This document shows, piece by piece, positions 11,228 to 23,290 of a stretch of 64,000 bases of DNA. Source of the stretch: Aspidiotus rigidus (lineage: Eukaryota > Arthropoda > Insecta > Hemiptera > Diaspididae). The position numbers and the translations under genes are program-made. The notes beneath the pieces were generated by a model that saw only the letters and a program-made list of their open reading frames with translations, did not search any database and had not been told where the DNA came from. The stretch is from assembly GCA_035079385.1 (NCBI GenBank), contig JAVHKY010000054.1:10207501-10271500 (forward strand), in the 5' to 3' direction. Every line of letters starts with the position of its first letter. Within the stretch, counting starts at the first letter, position 1.

Positions 11228-13012
11228 AATAATGCCGACACTCTCGCTAATGTAGTTGCGGACCTCGAAATAAAAATTGGGCCTGGGGTCAATACCCAAA
11301 AAACTTGTGCTGCTCTCGTCCGTAATACCCCCCTCCCTCGTATAAATGACCTTGCTTCTGATGTGATTAAGAAGATTAAGAGGAGGGTCAGGGAGGAGGG
11401 CTTAACCATTACAAAGGCTGACAAAAGTAATGCCATTGTTGTAATGGATAGGTCCTCGTACGTCTCCAAGGTTTACGACGTTCTCAGCCAATGTGGGGCT
11501 AAAGAAAATGCTAATCTCAATTTTCCAAAACACGTAAAAGAAGTAAGACGTGTCATTAATAATTGTGAATTTATTATTAAAACTCCTGCTCTAAAAAAGT
11601 TGCTCCTTGAGCCTAACCCGGTGCCTCCTCTATTATACGGGCTACCGAAGATTCACAAACAGGATACCCCGATGCGCCCGGTCGTTTCATTTGTGTCCTC
11701 CCCCACTTATTCTTTGGCGAAGTATCTAGACCGATGGTTTAAATCTAGAATAGATTTCGAGTCTCCCTACTCTGTGAAGAATTCGGTGTCTTTGGCTGAT
11801 GGGCTGAAGGATGAAACTTTCCCGCCGGATTCGTCCCTTTGCTCTTTCGATGTGGTCGGCTTATTCCCCAATATTCCTAGAGCCACTGCTATGCAATATA
11901 TGGGTACCCTTTTGGTACAATTTAATATCCGTCATGAAGAATTGATGGAATTTTTCAACTTGCTTAACATCTGCTGGTCTCCCAATTTTTGCAAATTTGA
12001 GGGTAAGTTTTTTGAGTTTCCTGAGGAGGTTGGCATTCCTATTGGCTCTCCTCTGGGATCCCTCATCTCGGAGGTATTTATGTCAAAATTTGAGCTAGAT
12101 CTTTTTTCCTCTGGCCATGTGCTTTTGGGTCATATACACTATTGGCGCAGGTACGTCGATGATGTTTTGTGTGCGTGGACCGGTCCCACGATCTCCAATA
12201 GAGACGGTGTCCATGAATTCGCCATCTATAGGAAAGTTACATCGACCGATACTACTGTCCACGGCAGATCATTCTGCCCTGTCGCCCATAAATCCGCTGC
12301 ATTCAATAGCTTTGTCCACCGGTTGACCAGTATTCCGCTTGGTCAGACCGCCTTTCAAAGGGAGCTATCGACTATAAAGCATTTGGCCAGAGTGAATGAG
12401 GTGAGCATAGACATTGACCTCATGGTCCGGAGGAAGTTGACTCGGAAATGCCTGGACTCCACTACCTCCCTCCCCCGCAATCCGACATTGGAGAGTAGGA
12501 AGCGTTGGATAAGGCTCCCCTTCTTGGGGAAGTTTTCTTCTAAATTAGGTAGCGTAATCCGCCCGTTTGGGTTCCGACCAGCTTATTATAACCTTAATAC
12601 TGTAAAAAGTCTTTTTGTCAAATTGAAGGACCCTATCCCATTGCTCGAAAAAAGTGGTGTCTACAAGGTGAATTGTAATGATTGTAAAGGGATATACATA
12701 GGCGAGACTGGCCGTCAACTTAAAATTAGAATTGACGAGCATAAGAAAGCTTGGGAGAAAAAGAAATTGGGGGAGTCGGCTTTTGCGGACCATCTCATTA
12801 CCAGTGGTCACTGCTATAAAGAGGGGTCCGAGACCCTCCTCCACAGAGAGAACTCGTACTTCAAACGAACGGCGCTTGAGCACATTGAAATTATTCGGCA
12901 CTTTAATAACGACAGCCTAAATGTGCTAAACAGGCACATACCTGATGAGGGATTGATTGAATTAGTTTATGAGTATGATTCACATCGTGATGACTCGCTG
13001 GTTCAGTCATGA
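11228..13012 (+). CDS. PLE-B1 reverse transcriptase / GIY-YIG endonuclease
   Basis: This is the longest uninterrupted PLE reading frame here, open from the truncation point to a stop at 13010-13012. Blocks in order: TKADKSNAIVVMD; YGLPKIHK with RPVVSFVSSPT; SFDVVGLFPNIP with the first catalytic Asp; IPIGSPLGSLISEVF; and YWRRYVDDVL with the Asp pair. The linker SRKRWIRLPFLGKF leads to a GIY-YIG nuclease: GVYKVNCNDC, IYIGETGRQLKIRIDEH with its Arg and His, and ALEHIEI with the Glu. Compared with PLE-B2, about 45 residues are missing right after YVDDVLCAWTGP, and the deletion keeps the frame. That loss removes the region after the active site, so activity is doubtful. No methionine marks a natural start because the copy is 5'-truncated. 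Confidence 0.85.
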   Translation, partial: NNADTLANVVADLEIKIGPGVNTQKTCAALVRNTPLPRINDLASDVIKKIKRRVREEGLTITKADKSNAIVVMDRSSYVSKVYDVLSQCGAKENANLNFPKHVKEVRRVINNCEFIIKTPALKKLLLEPNPVPPLLYGLPKIHKQDTPMRPVVSFVSSPTYSLAKYLDRWFKSRIDFESPYSVKNSVSLADGLKDETFPPDSSLCSFDVVGLFPNIPRATAMQYMGTLLVQFNIRHEELMEFFNLLNICWSPNFCKFEGKFFEFPEEVGIPIGSPLGSLISEVFMSKFELDLFSSGHVLLGHIHYWRRYVDDVLCAWTGPTISNRDGVHEFAIYRKVTSTDTTVHGRSFCPVAHKSAAFNSFVHRLTSIPLGQTAFQRELSTIKHLARVNEVSIDIDLMVRRKLTRKCLDSTTSLPRNPTLESRKRWIRLPFLGKFSSKLGSVIRPFGFRPAYYNLNTVKSLFVKLKDPIPLLEKSGVYKVNCNDCKGIYIGETGRQLKIRIDEHKKAWEKKKLGESAFADHLITSGHCYKEGSETLLHRENSYFKRTALEHIEIIRHFNNDSLNVLNRHIPDEGLIELVYEYDSHRDDSLVQS

Positions 13013-13172
13013 TCTCGTCGGATGTTCTCCTTCCTAGCGGTAATTGGTTTCAGTTGCTTTCATGTCACTGTTGACAATGGTTTATTAATCGAAAGCGCTC
13101 CAGTGTGTAATCGTATTTCTGTGGCTTTGTTTAGTTTACTCCTCGTTTTACTATTTTGAGTATTTCATTCGT
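11228..13172 (+). mobile_element. Penelope-like element B1, nested in A1
   Basis: This second PLE family is inserted between the RT linker and the endonuclease of PLE-A1. It is 5'-truncated and ends in its own terminal repeat (about 13015-13172), which includes the stem-loop motif at 13071-13100. The flanking A1 has also lost about 45 codons at the insertion point. A C-rich tract (11205-11226) lies at the left junction. PLE-B2 at 34.6-37.0 kb is a close relative. Confidence 0.8.
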
Positions 13173-13602
13173 TCAGGACACCATATCTGTTGATGAGAGG
13201 AGTGGTGTTTACAAGTTGGAATGTGGGAATTGTGGAGGCTTTTATATTGGTGAGACCAGCCGCTAAATGAAAGTTAGAGTAGCTGAGCACCTGAAGTCTT
13301 AGAAGAAGGGACACTTAGGGGAGTCAGCTTTTGCTGATCATTTGATAAACAGTGGCCACAGCTTCCGCGAGGGATTCGAAAAGCTCCTCCATAAGGAGAA
13401 TTCCTATCGTAAGCGCATCGCCCTCGAGCATATAGAGATAATGCGTCATCTGAACACCGACGGTATCACTGAACTCAACTCGTACATTCCGGAAAATGGC
13501 TTGATCGAACTGGTTTATGATTCACACCGCGATTTTCGCTTGGACAATCCTAATAGCTTGCTCTTCTTTTCTGTTCGTCAGTTGCTTTCATTTCAGGCTT
13601 GA
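13170..13602 (+). pseudogene. PLE-A1 GIY-YIG endonuclease (resumed after B1)
   Basis: A1 homology resumes in the middle of the linker with VDERSGVYKLECGNCGG and FYIGETSR, the GIY-YIG signature. A stop replaces the Gln after ETSR, and a second stop replaces the Trp in the following HLKSW block. The rest (13342-13602) is open, with ADHLINSGHSF, KLLHKENSYRKRIALEHIEI and SYIPENGLIELVYDSH. Compared with PLE-A2, a shift near 13530 carries the frame past the normal stop into the terminal repeat. Confidence 0.8.
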
Positions 13603-13829
13603 AGATGGTTTATTAACCGAAAGCGCTCGTCGTCTAATATATTTTCTGCGGTTGCACTTGTATACTCTCCCTTCGGAGTATTCGTTTTTCGCGTCTATAC
13701 ATGCGCCTTAACTTGAAGTAGGTGTACAAATCTTTTCCAACACAAACACTACGAACACGTATGATACATTCTAACACGACAGATTATACAACTTCTTCTT
13801 TTTTGATGTCATAAGTGAAAAAAAAGAAC

Positions 13830-15375
13830 TCGGAATGAAGGAAAATGTCATGAGCGATTGGATACTCTCAATGCCAGCCTCAAGTACGGTTTGCGATCAT
13901 GTAAAGAAGTATGCCAACAAACAGAGCGCCAGCTCATATCAGCAAATCGATTGGAGCACAGCAAGACATGCCAGAGATGAATGAGATTGTGGTATCTTAT
14001 ATGAATGGTTTTCTCAGCACAATCCATTCGCCGACGCTCAAGATAAAGAGTTAGTTTTTCTCTCAAATGTTATTGTCGCTGGGGCACACGTAAATTGTTA
14101 TAAGGCATACGAGGAGGTGCCTTTATGCAGTTGAAAGTGGACACAGCGCCAAAGTTAAGCAAGTATATGTGATAAACACGTTGCCTATGTAGAGCGCAGT
14201 TACGAACGGAATTCTGCCATTGTATTTGATGGGTATGGAGAAAATGTAAAGGGAAGCCCAAAAGTTGCGGAACAAAAGCGCCAATACAACCGCGTCAATC
14301 GAACTGAGGTTATTGTCGGCTCAAAGACGCTCTTCACAATCAAACAAGATCAGTTTATGGCCAGCAATCGGATCAAGGAACAACTGATCAATCTTCTCAA
14401 ATAGAAATTTGGAGAAAGAAAACACATTGTTAAGCAAGCTGAAGATGACGCGGATCTTCTGATAGTGCAGAGTGCCATTGATACTGCGTCTGCGGGAAGT
14501 CAAGTCGTGCTTGTTGGGGAAGATGTGGACTTGTTGGTGCTATCAGTCGCAAACACTCCTCCCTCGTGCGACGACAAGATGATTTTCCTGAAACCGTCTA
14601 GGGGGAACACTCCACCAAAGTTGTTTTCCATTAAAGAAATTCGCGAATAAAAACCTCATCTTGAAAATAATATATTAATCGCGCATACGATGAGTCAGCG
14701 ATTTATAAGAAAAGTAAAACGTCCTGTATCAACGTCCTACAGGAAGAAGAGCAGTCAAGTGTTGTGGACACATTTAACAATACGAGAAGCTAAAAAAAAA
14801 CAGATTTTTGAAGCTGGCTGCCGATATTGCTTCGCTCTATTTGGCGCTCAGAAGAAATAGATAAATATTTTCACGATTATCGACATAAATTAGAAAAGAA
14901 AGCAAAGAAGAGTATTTTTCTGCACAGAATTTTATTTGAATATTTATTCAATGTTTCGGCCAATCTGGTGGCCTTCGTCAAGACAAAACGAGGCTTGAAT
15001 TCAAATAAAATCCTTTACGGGAAAAGCCTCGTCTTTGCTTTCTTTTCTAATTAATATCCCTACACGTGAAAAAATTCTCTCATCGACATAAATGTTTCGT
15101 CGCAAGCACGTCCTGAAGCTCCCGCCCGACCGACTCCAGAGGCGGTTCGCCATCATAGGTACCGAGCGTAGCACCAGATACTAAAATGGAGAGGCCACTT
15201 GAAGTCAGACTTGGAGTATGGATGGCGCATTGAAGAACTCCTCACAGCGATACCAATAACTGCTCCACCGCTCCAGACAATATCCTAAATTTAGTTCCCT
15301 GCGATTGCGCAAAAGGTCGTTCAACGACTTGTGGCTGCCATAAAACCGGTAATTATCGACCTTTTTTTCATCGAA
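13830..15375 (+). pseudogene. Decayed multicopy protein with PIN-like core and Cys-rich tail
   Basis: Fragments in changing frames give a consistent protein order. First come VMSDWILSMPASSTVCDHVKK and WFSQHNPFADAQDKEL with ANCHVNC-like AHVNCYKAYEE. The middle part (about 14200-14650) reads VFDGYGENVKGSPK, then ADDADLLIVQSAI and QVVLVGEDVDLLVL. Next comes FEAGCRYCFALFGAQKK, and last LVPCDCAKGRSTTCGCHKTG at about 15293-15352. The acidic DADLLIV and GEDVDLLVL pattern looks like a PIN or FEN-type fold. The cysteine tail is typical of a multicopy arthropod protein family whose name and function I do not know. Several stops and frameshifts make it a pseudogene. It may be cargo of the element defined by the surrounding inverted repeats. 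Confidence 0.5.
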
Positions 15376-15726
15376 AATAAAGTCAGGGTGCATATAATTG
15401 TTTTCCACTTCATGTTTTCTTCTTTTTTCAAGGATTGAAATGTTCGGGCCTATGCACCAACTGTCTGAGCGTTTCATAATGAAATGCTGCACCCACAACT
15501 GTCAACGATGAACGGGAAGGCAAAGAGTCAGCTTCTGACTGATGATGGTTACAACGATGTTTATTTTCAGTTTTAATTAATGTATCTGGGGGGAGAGGGA
15601 ATTGTTTTTTTTACTCGTAGCATCAAGAAAGAAGAAGCTTTATAATCTCTAGTCATAGAATTTATCGTACCTATTCCTATTGGAAGAGATACGTAGACCT
15701 ATTTTCAGTTAAGGCGCATATATAGG

Positions 15727-16183
15727 CTGAATTTTGAGCCTAGGCTAATGTGCATATGGTTCATGTTATATAAAATTTTACAAGGAAACTTTTTTATACC
15801 TACACATTTTTTTGTACAAGTCCATAATTTCTAGTTATCGACGAAAATATGGGGATTTACAACGAATTTTCGAAAATAGCGCTCATTCGGTAAAATTTTT
15901 AGGCTAAGGTCTTAGCCTGAAGTGGGGTGGTGAATAGTTGATTTTATGAGAAATTCAACGAGGGATAATTGTGGTAACTTGAAATTTTTCCGTACGATGC
16001 GTATTTTTCGAAAAAACGAAATTGGGGGCTAAAACGCGCCACAGAAAATTTTCCCATCCACTTTGAGGGTGGGGTTTTTTTCGGTTGTTTCTGACACCAA
16101 TCAGGACACATTCCAAAAAACTCCTGCTTTCTATCAAGATTGTCTTCTTTGAGGGTCTAGTTCGCCTATACTACTATAGTGTT
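15727..16183 (-). repeat. Right arm of the ~460-bp inverted repeat pair
   Basis: This is the reverse complement of 8281-8750 with a few small indels. Shared landmarks include the CACATTAGCCTAGGCT end facing inward, GAATGAGCGCTATTT, and TCCTGATTGGTGTCAG near the outer end. It contains no open frame of interest. Confidence 0.8.
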
Positions 16184-19100
16184 TCAATTCCAGGACGGCC
16201 TTGAATATGACCTGTCTGGTGGGAGTGAAGACGTCTGGAGACAGTAGATGATCACCGTGGAAAAGCTGGATCCCAAGCAAAATGGCCATCTCTCAGAGCC
16301 CTATGCGAAAATTCAGTGTTGAGTCTGGCCCCTTGACGTCAATTCCCAGTGCTAATCTTACAGGTCTCACGGTCTTATTCAAGTTACAGAATAGAGGTAG
16401 AGATTCATCGGTGCCATTCATTAGGGACGTAGCCTTACATAGAGTTCAGAAGTAAGGGCCGGGAAGTGGTGGAGAGGCTGTAAAGACATCTATAGCCCCC
16501 AGGTTAAACATTTTTAAAAGTCCAATCTTCTGGTGAAGTTATGACGTCCATTTAGGACCTCAGTAAAAGAAAGCGTACAGTATTATCCTTTTTTTTTTTC
16601 AACCGCATTTATTAGTGGCAGTTTTGAAAGATAGAATTAATATCCAAAAAGCTCAAAAGTACGTTTCTAAAGGATTATCTGCACCGGATTGAGCGAAGGA
16701 GGAAAATAAGAGGAATCAAGTTGAGTTACGTGGATGTACTATAGATTTTCATTTTATTTTTTCTACCATACGTTCAAAGGAAACTGTGTTATTGTTTAAA
16801 ATCCAGTTCGTTGTCTGACAACGGTAAAAGATTTTCCGCAGGGAATGTTTACGCTTCGGATGGTGTCCTGAAATGAATTTTAAATCAATTTGTTTGGTCG
16901 CGAATTCATCATGACGTAAGCCTTCGATTGGTAAAAATTAAATCGCCAGTTCTTGCGGAAGAGATTGCAGATCCCATAGCAGAACTTTCCTTCCTTCGCC
17001 CCCGCGCGTAAGGTTAATCACCTTTCGCCGAATCAGCTCTCGTATCGTTTCTCGCAGTTCCAACTATATGTACGTTATCTCGCGGTGAACTCTCACGACC
17101 TATAACATTTGGAAGCTGCGTGTGCTTTGTGACCGACTTGCGAAATTCAAGCTCGAAAGTCATCTCGTTAATATGTAACTAAGAACGACCTCTCGCAGCG
17201 AGACCTGTCATCGAACGGGAATATCGATTCGCGAATACTAGCGTCACATTCGGGTAGTTATATAACTACTGCCTGCAGTGAAGAATACTAGATGGTGTTG
17301 GAAATGATGCTGCGAAGGGATGAGTTGAAAATAATATCGTGTCCGTTGCAGCGTACAGGAGACGAAAATAAATGTACGTATCGAGCGCGAAAAGGTGAAT
17401 AAACGCTAAACAATTTATTTTTGCGCCGTCGAAATGGACGGTCGGTCGTTTAAAGGCCTCGCGTATTAAGAAACATATAAGCATTTTAATATTGGCACGT
17501 GATTCGTCGAGAAGAATGGTTCGTTAAATTAAAATTGTGAGTTGAGACAATTTTCTTCGACGCTAATTTAATATCGGTCTCATGAAACTATTGTAGGTCC
17601 TTTCTGTGCGTGCTGGATGGTGAGCTAGTGCGATATAAACATGACATTAAAGTACCTGTATAGCCTCTAAACAAATTCTCTTGAACTTTTCGGTTGGTGG
17701 TGCACGAGAAACTATTCCTTTAAAGTTGTGTCTTGGAGTGGTTTCGGTGACCGTCTCGCAAGTAAGGGATTCCAGCTGGAAAGAAGCGACCATTCGTACG
17801 CTGTTCATAGCTTCATAATCCCCGGCCCTTGAAATGACTTCATAATCAATTAAGTTGAAAGTTCAATAAAAATATTTTGTAATCTTATCTTGGTCGAAAG
17901 AGTGTGGGCTAAGTGAGAAAAACTGAAATGATTTGTGAAATTCGTTTTAACAATCTGAATATTACATCCTTATGTCCTTCTGAGTTTGAAGATGTATCCT
18001 AGATGTATGTGTATGAAGAGACAGTCGAAAATTTCCGGGAAGTGTGACAGGTATGGCAGCAGGTGAGAATTATGCTCTGTTAAACTAAGTTTATTCATTC
18101 AGTGGTTAGGACAAGTCTCTCTGGATGACACGGTATCTGACCGCTTGGGTACGGATTATTTCTTCAAGAAAATCTTGCGCAGTCTCGGGATTGTGGACTC
18201 CAGCGAGTGGCCTACGTACGATTTATATAATATTGGACGTTGCTTGTTATGATCGCTTTGTGACCTTGTAGAAAGATAGATTAACGAGTGATCGACTTCT
18301 TTGTTGGAAGGAAAGTTTTAAATTAAAATTACATACGGATCCAGGCGAGGGGGAAGGGGAGGGAAATACTAATTGTGGAACCGTTTGACTTTTTTGCGCA
18401 AAAATCTTTATATTCTCTGGGACGAGAGGAAGAATTTTGGAAAAAATCAGAATGCGACTTTTTCCTGTATTATAATTCGTAATGTTTCCTGAGTTTGGGA
18501 GGGTGAGGGAAATCCTCCTTCCTCCCGTGGATCCAGGCCAGCATAGTGCAGTTATCAAGAAGCTCGATCGAACCCCTTGCTTTCTATGGTTAAAATACTT
18601 CTTCGGTTTACTTCGTTCAAAAATTTGAGTGGTCTTACGATCGGACTTATTTCTCACAATCATACTGTAGGGGTTCCTTGCTCCTATTAATCATCCTCAA
18701 TTTTTCCGAGTCCTTTTTCGATCAACAGAGGGATATTTCAAAGAGTAAACTTGAGTTGAAACCGCAGAAAACATTTTATAAGTACGAGCGCTTTCGGTTC
18801 AAGAAACATCATCTAGAAACAGATGAAAGACATTCCTCCCTCAATAGGCTTAACCGGAGTTCGGGAAACGTTTCCACCCTACATACAATGAAAGCCCGTT
18901 TAATAGAATAATTCGGATTTTGGGATCAAAATCGCCTCGGACGGTTTTCTCCGCATTAGAATGCAGCCGCTTTATGGAATCAACAAATCGCTTATTATAA
19001 TCAAACATCGTCATGAAAAAAAGAAAGAAATAATACTCCACTATAAGTGCCCAACGAAGCGCTTTCTTCTGGTTTCATAAACTTACTCTTGCTACTACTG

Positions 19101-19640
19101 CGTGATCTCGTATACAATATTCGTGTGTATGTCCCTTCTTCAATCTTCCTTCGATTCCGAGTTCGCATAGAAGTGAAAAGCGTGAGGAGAAATGACGCGC
19201 TTTCCAAACTAGGTACCTCAACTTGAAGCTGCTTCAAAACTCAACATCTTGTAGGTTGTTTTATGTGTAAGCTCTCGAAGAATCGAAAAAATTTATGGGT
19301 GCAGCATTGAAGAAAGAAAATATCGACAGGAAAAGGAAAAGAAATGGTGAAGATGAGGAGGTAGAAAATGCGTTTCTCTAATGGTTCCAATATGTTCGTG
19401 ACAAAGACACACGTCTGAATGGTCTAACTAATTCGTGAGACAGCAGAAAGGTTGTCTGTGCAGATGAACATGGCTGATTTTGTTGCAATAATAGGGTCGA
19501 TGACCTGAATTAATATTTCAATGTGCCATAGCCGATGTCTACGACTCTGGCGAGACATGGTTCTACTACCGAGCACTGCAAGAGACTGCTTACACATTCA
19601 AAAATGAAATAGCATCTGAAAAATTGAAACAAAGTAAAGG
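16184..19640. other. Unrecognised DNA
   Basis: There is no supported coding region or transposon. 17000-17500 has more CpG and TCG words than the flanks but no clear promoter or exon. Open frames of up to 138 codons on the minus strand near 18250-18660 show no known motif and low-complexity composition. Confidence 0.5.
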
Positions 19641-19832
19641 AATCCAATATTTAAACGAATCCGTCCCTCCAGGTTACGGCTATCCATAATAAACGCGAAA
19701 GGACGAATACTCCGAAGGGAGAGTAAACAATGCAAACCGCAGAAAAATATACACGACGAGCGCTTTCGGTTAATGAACCATCTTCAAGCCTGAAATGAAA
19801 GCAACTGACGAACAGAAAAGAAGAGCAAGGTA

Positions 19833-20350
19833 TTAAGATTGTCCAAACGAGAAATCGCGGAGTGAATCATAAACCCGTTCGATCAGGCCATCTTCCGGAA
19901 TGTACGAGTTGAGTACAGTGATACCGTCAGTGTTTAGATGACGCATTATCTCTATATGCTCGAGGGCGATGCGCTTACGATAGGAATTCTCCTTATGGAG
20001 GAGCTTTTCGGATCCCTCACGGAAGCTGTGGCCACTGTTTATCAAATAATCAGCAATAGCTGACTCCCCTAAGTGTCCCTTCTTCCAAGACTTCAGGTGC
20101 TCAGCTACTCTAATTTTCATTTGGCGGCTGGTCTCACCAATATAAAAACCTCCACAATCCCCACATTCCAACTTGTAAACACCACTCCTCTCATCAACAG
20201 GTATGGGGTCCTTCAGTCTCACAAACAACCTCTTGACTGTGGTAGGGTTATAAAACGCGGGACTGAAGCCAAAAGGGTGGAGGGCCCGACCCATTCGGAG
20301 GGAGAACTTCCCCAAGAAAGGGAGACTGATCCAACGCAAACGGCGATCAC
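19833..20350 (-). pseudogene. PLE-A2 linker and GIY-YIG endonuclease
   Basis: Read on the minus strand: RWISLPFLGKFSLRMGR linker, DPIPVDERSGVYKLECGDC, then FYIGETSRQMKIRVAEH carrying the YIG tyrosine, the Arg and the His. SAIADYLINSGHSF and IALEHIEI with the metal-binding Glu follow. This is the most complete copy of the A-family nuclease here. It is separated from the RT by a frame break near 20350, so the two halves cannot be made as one protein without frameshifting. Confidence 0.85.
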
Positions 20351-20360
20351 GGATCGTGTC

Positions 20361-21538
20361 TCAGGGGAGGGAGGTGGTGGAGTCAAGAAGGCTCCTCGTA
20401 ACTTTCCTCCGAACCATCACGTCAACATCGACATTGACCCCATTCACTCTGGCCAGGTGTTTTATTGTGAGTAACTCTTTCTTGAAGGCAGACTGACTCA
20501 AAGGAATACGAGTCAGTCTGCGAACTAGGCTGTGAAAAGCATCCATCTTATGAGCAACAGGACCGAACGAACCACCGTAGACTAAAATATCGGTCGTAGT
20601 ATCTTTCCTGTAAATTCCAAACTTATGGGTACCGTCTATTACAGAGATCGATAAATCCAAAAAGTTAATGGAAAATACCCCTATTTCCAACGTAAATTTG
20701 ATGGAAGGGTACCAGGAATTGAGATACTTCAGAAACTCACCAAGGAGATCTGGGGGACCAGTTAGAACGTCATCAACGTACCTGTGCCAATAGTGAATAT
20801 GATTAAGTAACACCTGGTTCGAGGAAAAGAGGTCAAGTTCAAACTTAGACATGAAAATTCCGGAGATGAGAGAGCCCAAAGGTGATCCAATAGGGATCCC
20901 TGCTTCATCAGGGAACTCGAAAAATTTTCCTTCAAATTTACAGTAGTTGGGGGACCAGCAAATATTCAGAAGATCGAAAAATTCCTGAAGCTCATTGTGA
21001 GGAATATTGGCTTTGACGAGTAGCTCACCCATACACTGGATAGTAGCAGCCTTAGGAATATTCGGGAACAAACCAACAACATTAGACGAGCAGATGGTCG
21101 TTCCCGGTGGAAGACTTACATCCTTCAGAATTTCAGTTAAAGAGGCCGAATTCAAGACCGAATGAGGAGATTCAAAATCAATACGATTTTTGAACCAACA
21201 GTCCAGGAATTTGGCAAGAGGTAGGTGGGGGAGGAGACGAAAGAAACAACGGGTCGCATCGGGGTATTGTTCTTATGCACTTTGGGCAGCCCGTAGAGGA
21301 GGGGGGTGGGTGTGGGGTTAGGAACAAGGAGGGCTTGTTTCAAAGCAGGAGTTTTGATAATAGCCTCACTCCTGTTGATGACACTCCTAACTTCTTTAAC
21401 GTGCTTAGGAAAACTGAAATCCTCACTCTCTTTTGCACTACACTGCTGGAGGACTTCATGGACCTTAGAAGAATGGGCCGACTTCTCCATCACCATAATA
21501 GCATTGCCCTTGTCAGCCTTAGTGACGATTAAATCTTA
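20361..21538 (-). pseudogene. PLE-A2 reverse transcriptase (5'-truncated, broken)
   Basis: The copy begins directly at the inverted terminal repeat with a TKADKGNAIMVMEKS block and runs through YGLPKVHK and RPVVSFVSSPT. A frame break follows near 21155-21200. It resumes with NVVGLFPNIP, IPIGSPLGSLISGIF and YWHRYVDDVL. A small deletion after YVDDVL removes three or four residues that other copies have before TGP. INFLDLSISVIDGTHKFGIYRK, LARVNGVNVDVDVMVRRK and SLLDSTTSLP follow. The first catalytic Asp position is Asn, as in A1, so the change was probably present in the source copy. Confidence 0.85.
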
Positions 21539-21884
21539 ATACCTCGCTCTTCTTTTCTGTTCGTCAGTTGCTTTCATTTCAGGCTTGAAGATAGTTTATT
21601 AACCGAAAGCGCTCGTCGTGTATATTTTTCTGCGGTTTGCATTGTTTACTCTCCCTTCGGAGTATTCGTTCTTTCGCGTTTATTAATCCAATATTTCTCA
21701 AACTGTGAGCTGATGTGTGCCTATTCAGATGTATTTTCATGCATCATTTTTTAGCGGGGGACCCGCTATCCCTTTTGTTGGGGGTACTTCCAGGAATTTT
21801 TCGTCCACGAGCGTGAGCGAGGTTGATGACGTCACGAGGTTGATAACGTCACGGAAAGGGGGACTCGGAAAAATTTCGACCTCT

Positions 21885-23010
<1,126 letters not shown>

Positions 23011-23129
23011 ATAGAAAGGGGATAATGGAGATTTCTTGATTTGACAAAAAATATAGTGTATTACACACCGTATAGATATTATAAGATGAATCGCGAGCGC
23101 GTTTTCGACGGATCGTCATTATCAAGCGA

Positions 23130-23290
23130 ATGGAGAGGAACTTGGAAAAATTTCGACCCTCTGGCCATGTATGATAGGAAGGGGACTTTAAAAAATTCCT
23201 ACGTCCGAGATATATAGAAGGGGGACTTGGAAAAATGTTGACCCTCTCCATACATGATAGGAGGGGGACAGTGGACTCGGGACAGTGGGT
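23130..23290. repeat. Partial copies of the foldback-element unit
   Basis: Three units with the pattern ACTTGGAAAAATTTCGACCC, followed by a short CTC-rich stretch and TGATAGGA, recur here. They match the arrays at 4545-4680 and 4865-5010. No inverted terminal ends are visible. A related piece with TGATGACGTCAC and ACTCGGAAAAATTTCGAC lies at 21820-21885. Confidence 0.65.

Larger units (their letters stand above)
8803..13690 (+). mobile_element. Penelope-like element A1 (interrupted)
   Basis: This is a Penelope-like retroelement with the usual order of N-terminal region, reverse transcriptase, linker and GIY-YIG endonuclease. It is broken into three pieces: 8803-9605, 10302-11215 and 13170-13690. 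The first gap holds a foldback element and the second holds PLE-B1. The same family lies on the minus strand at 19.65-21.68 kb, which allowed the pieces to be joined by comparison. The 3' end (13540-13690) contains the family's terminal repeat with its stem-loop motif at 13601-13626. It is a dead copy: one frameshift in the RT, one small deletion after it and two stop codons in the endonuclease. Confidence 0.85.
19653..21684 (-). mobile_element. Penelope-like element A2 with inverted end copy
   Basis: A 5'-truncated PLE on the minus strand. The same ~150-bp terminal repeat is present at both ends in opposite orientation: 19688-19837 and 21533-21684. A 12-bp direct repeat, AATCCAATATTT, flanks the insertion (19641-19652 and 21685-21696). 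Between the left duplication and the left terminal repeat lies a 35-bp extension (19653-19687). Inverted terminal copies, a 30-40-bp extension on one side and target duplications of variable length are known traits of Penelope-like elements. Confidence 0.85.

Noticed and set aside
18247..18663. 138-codon minus-strand frame
   Set aside because: It has no recognisable domain, is rich in low-complexity Ser and Pro stretches, and has no supporting neighbours.
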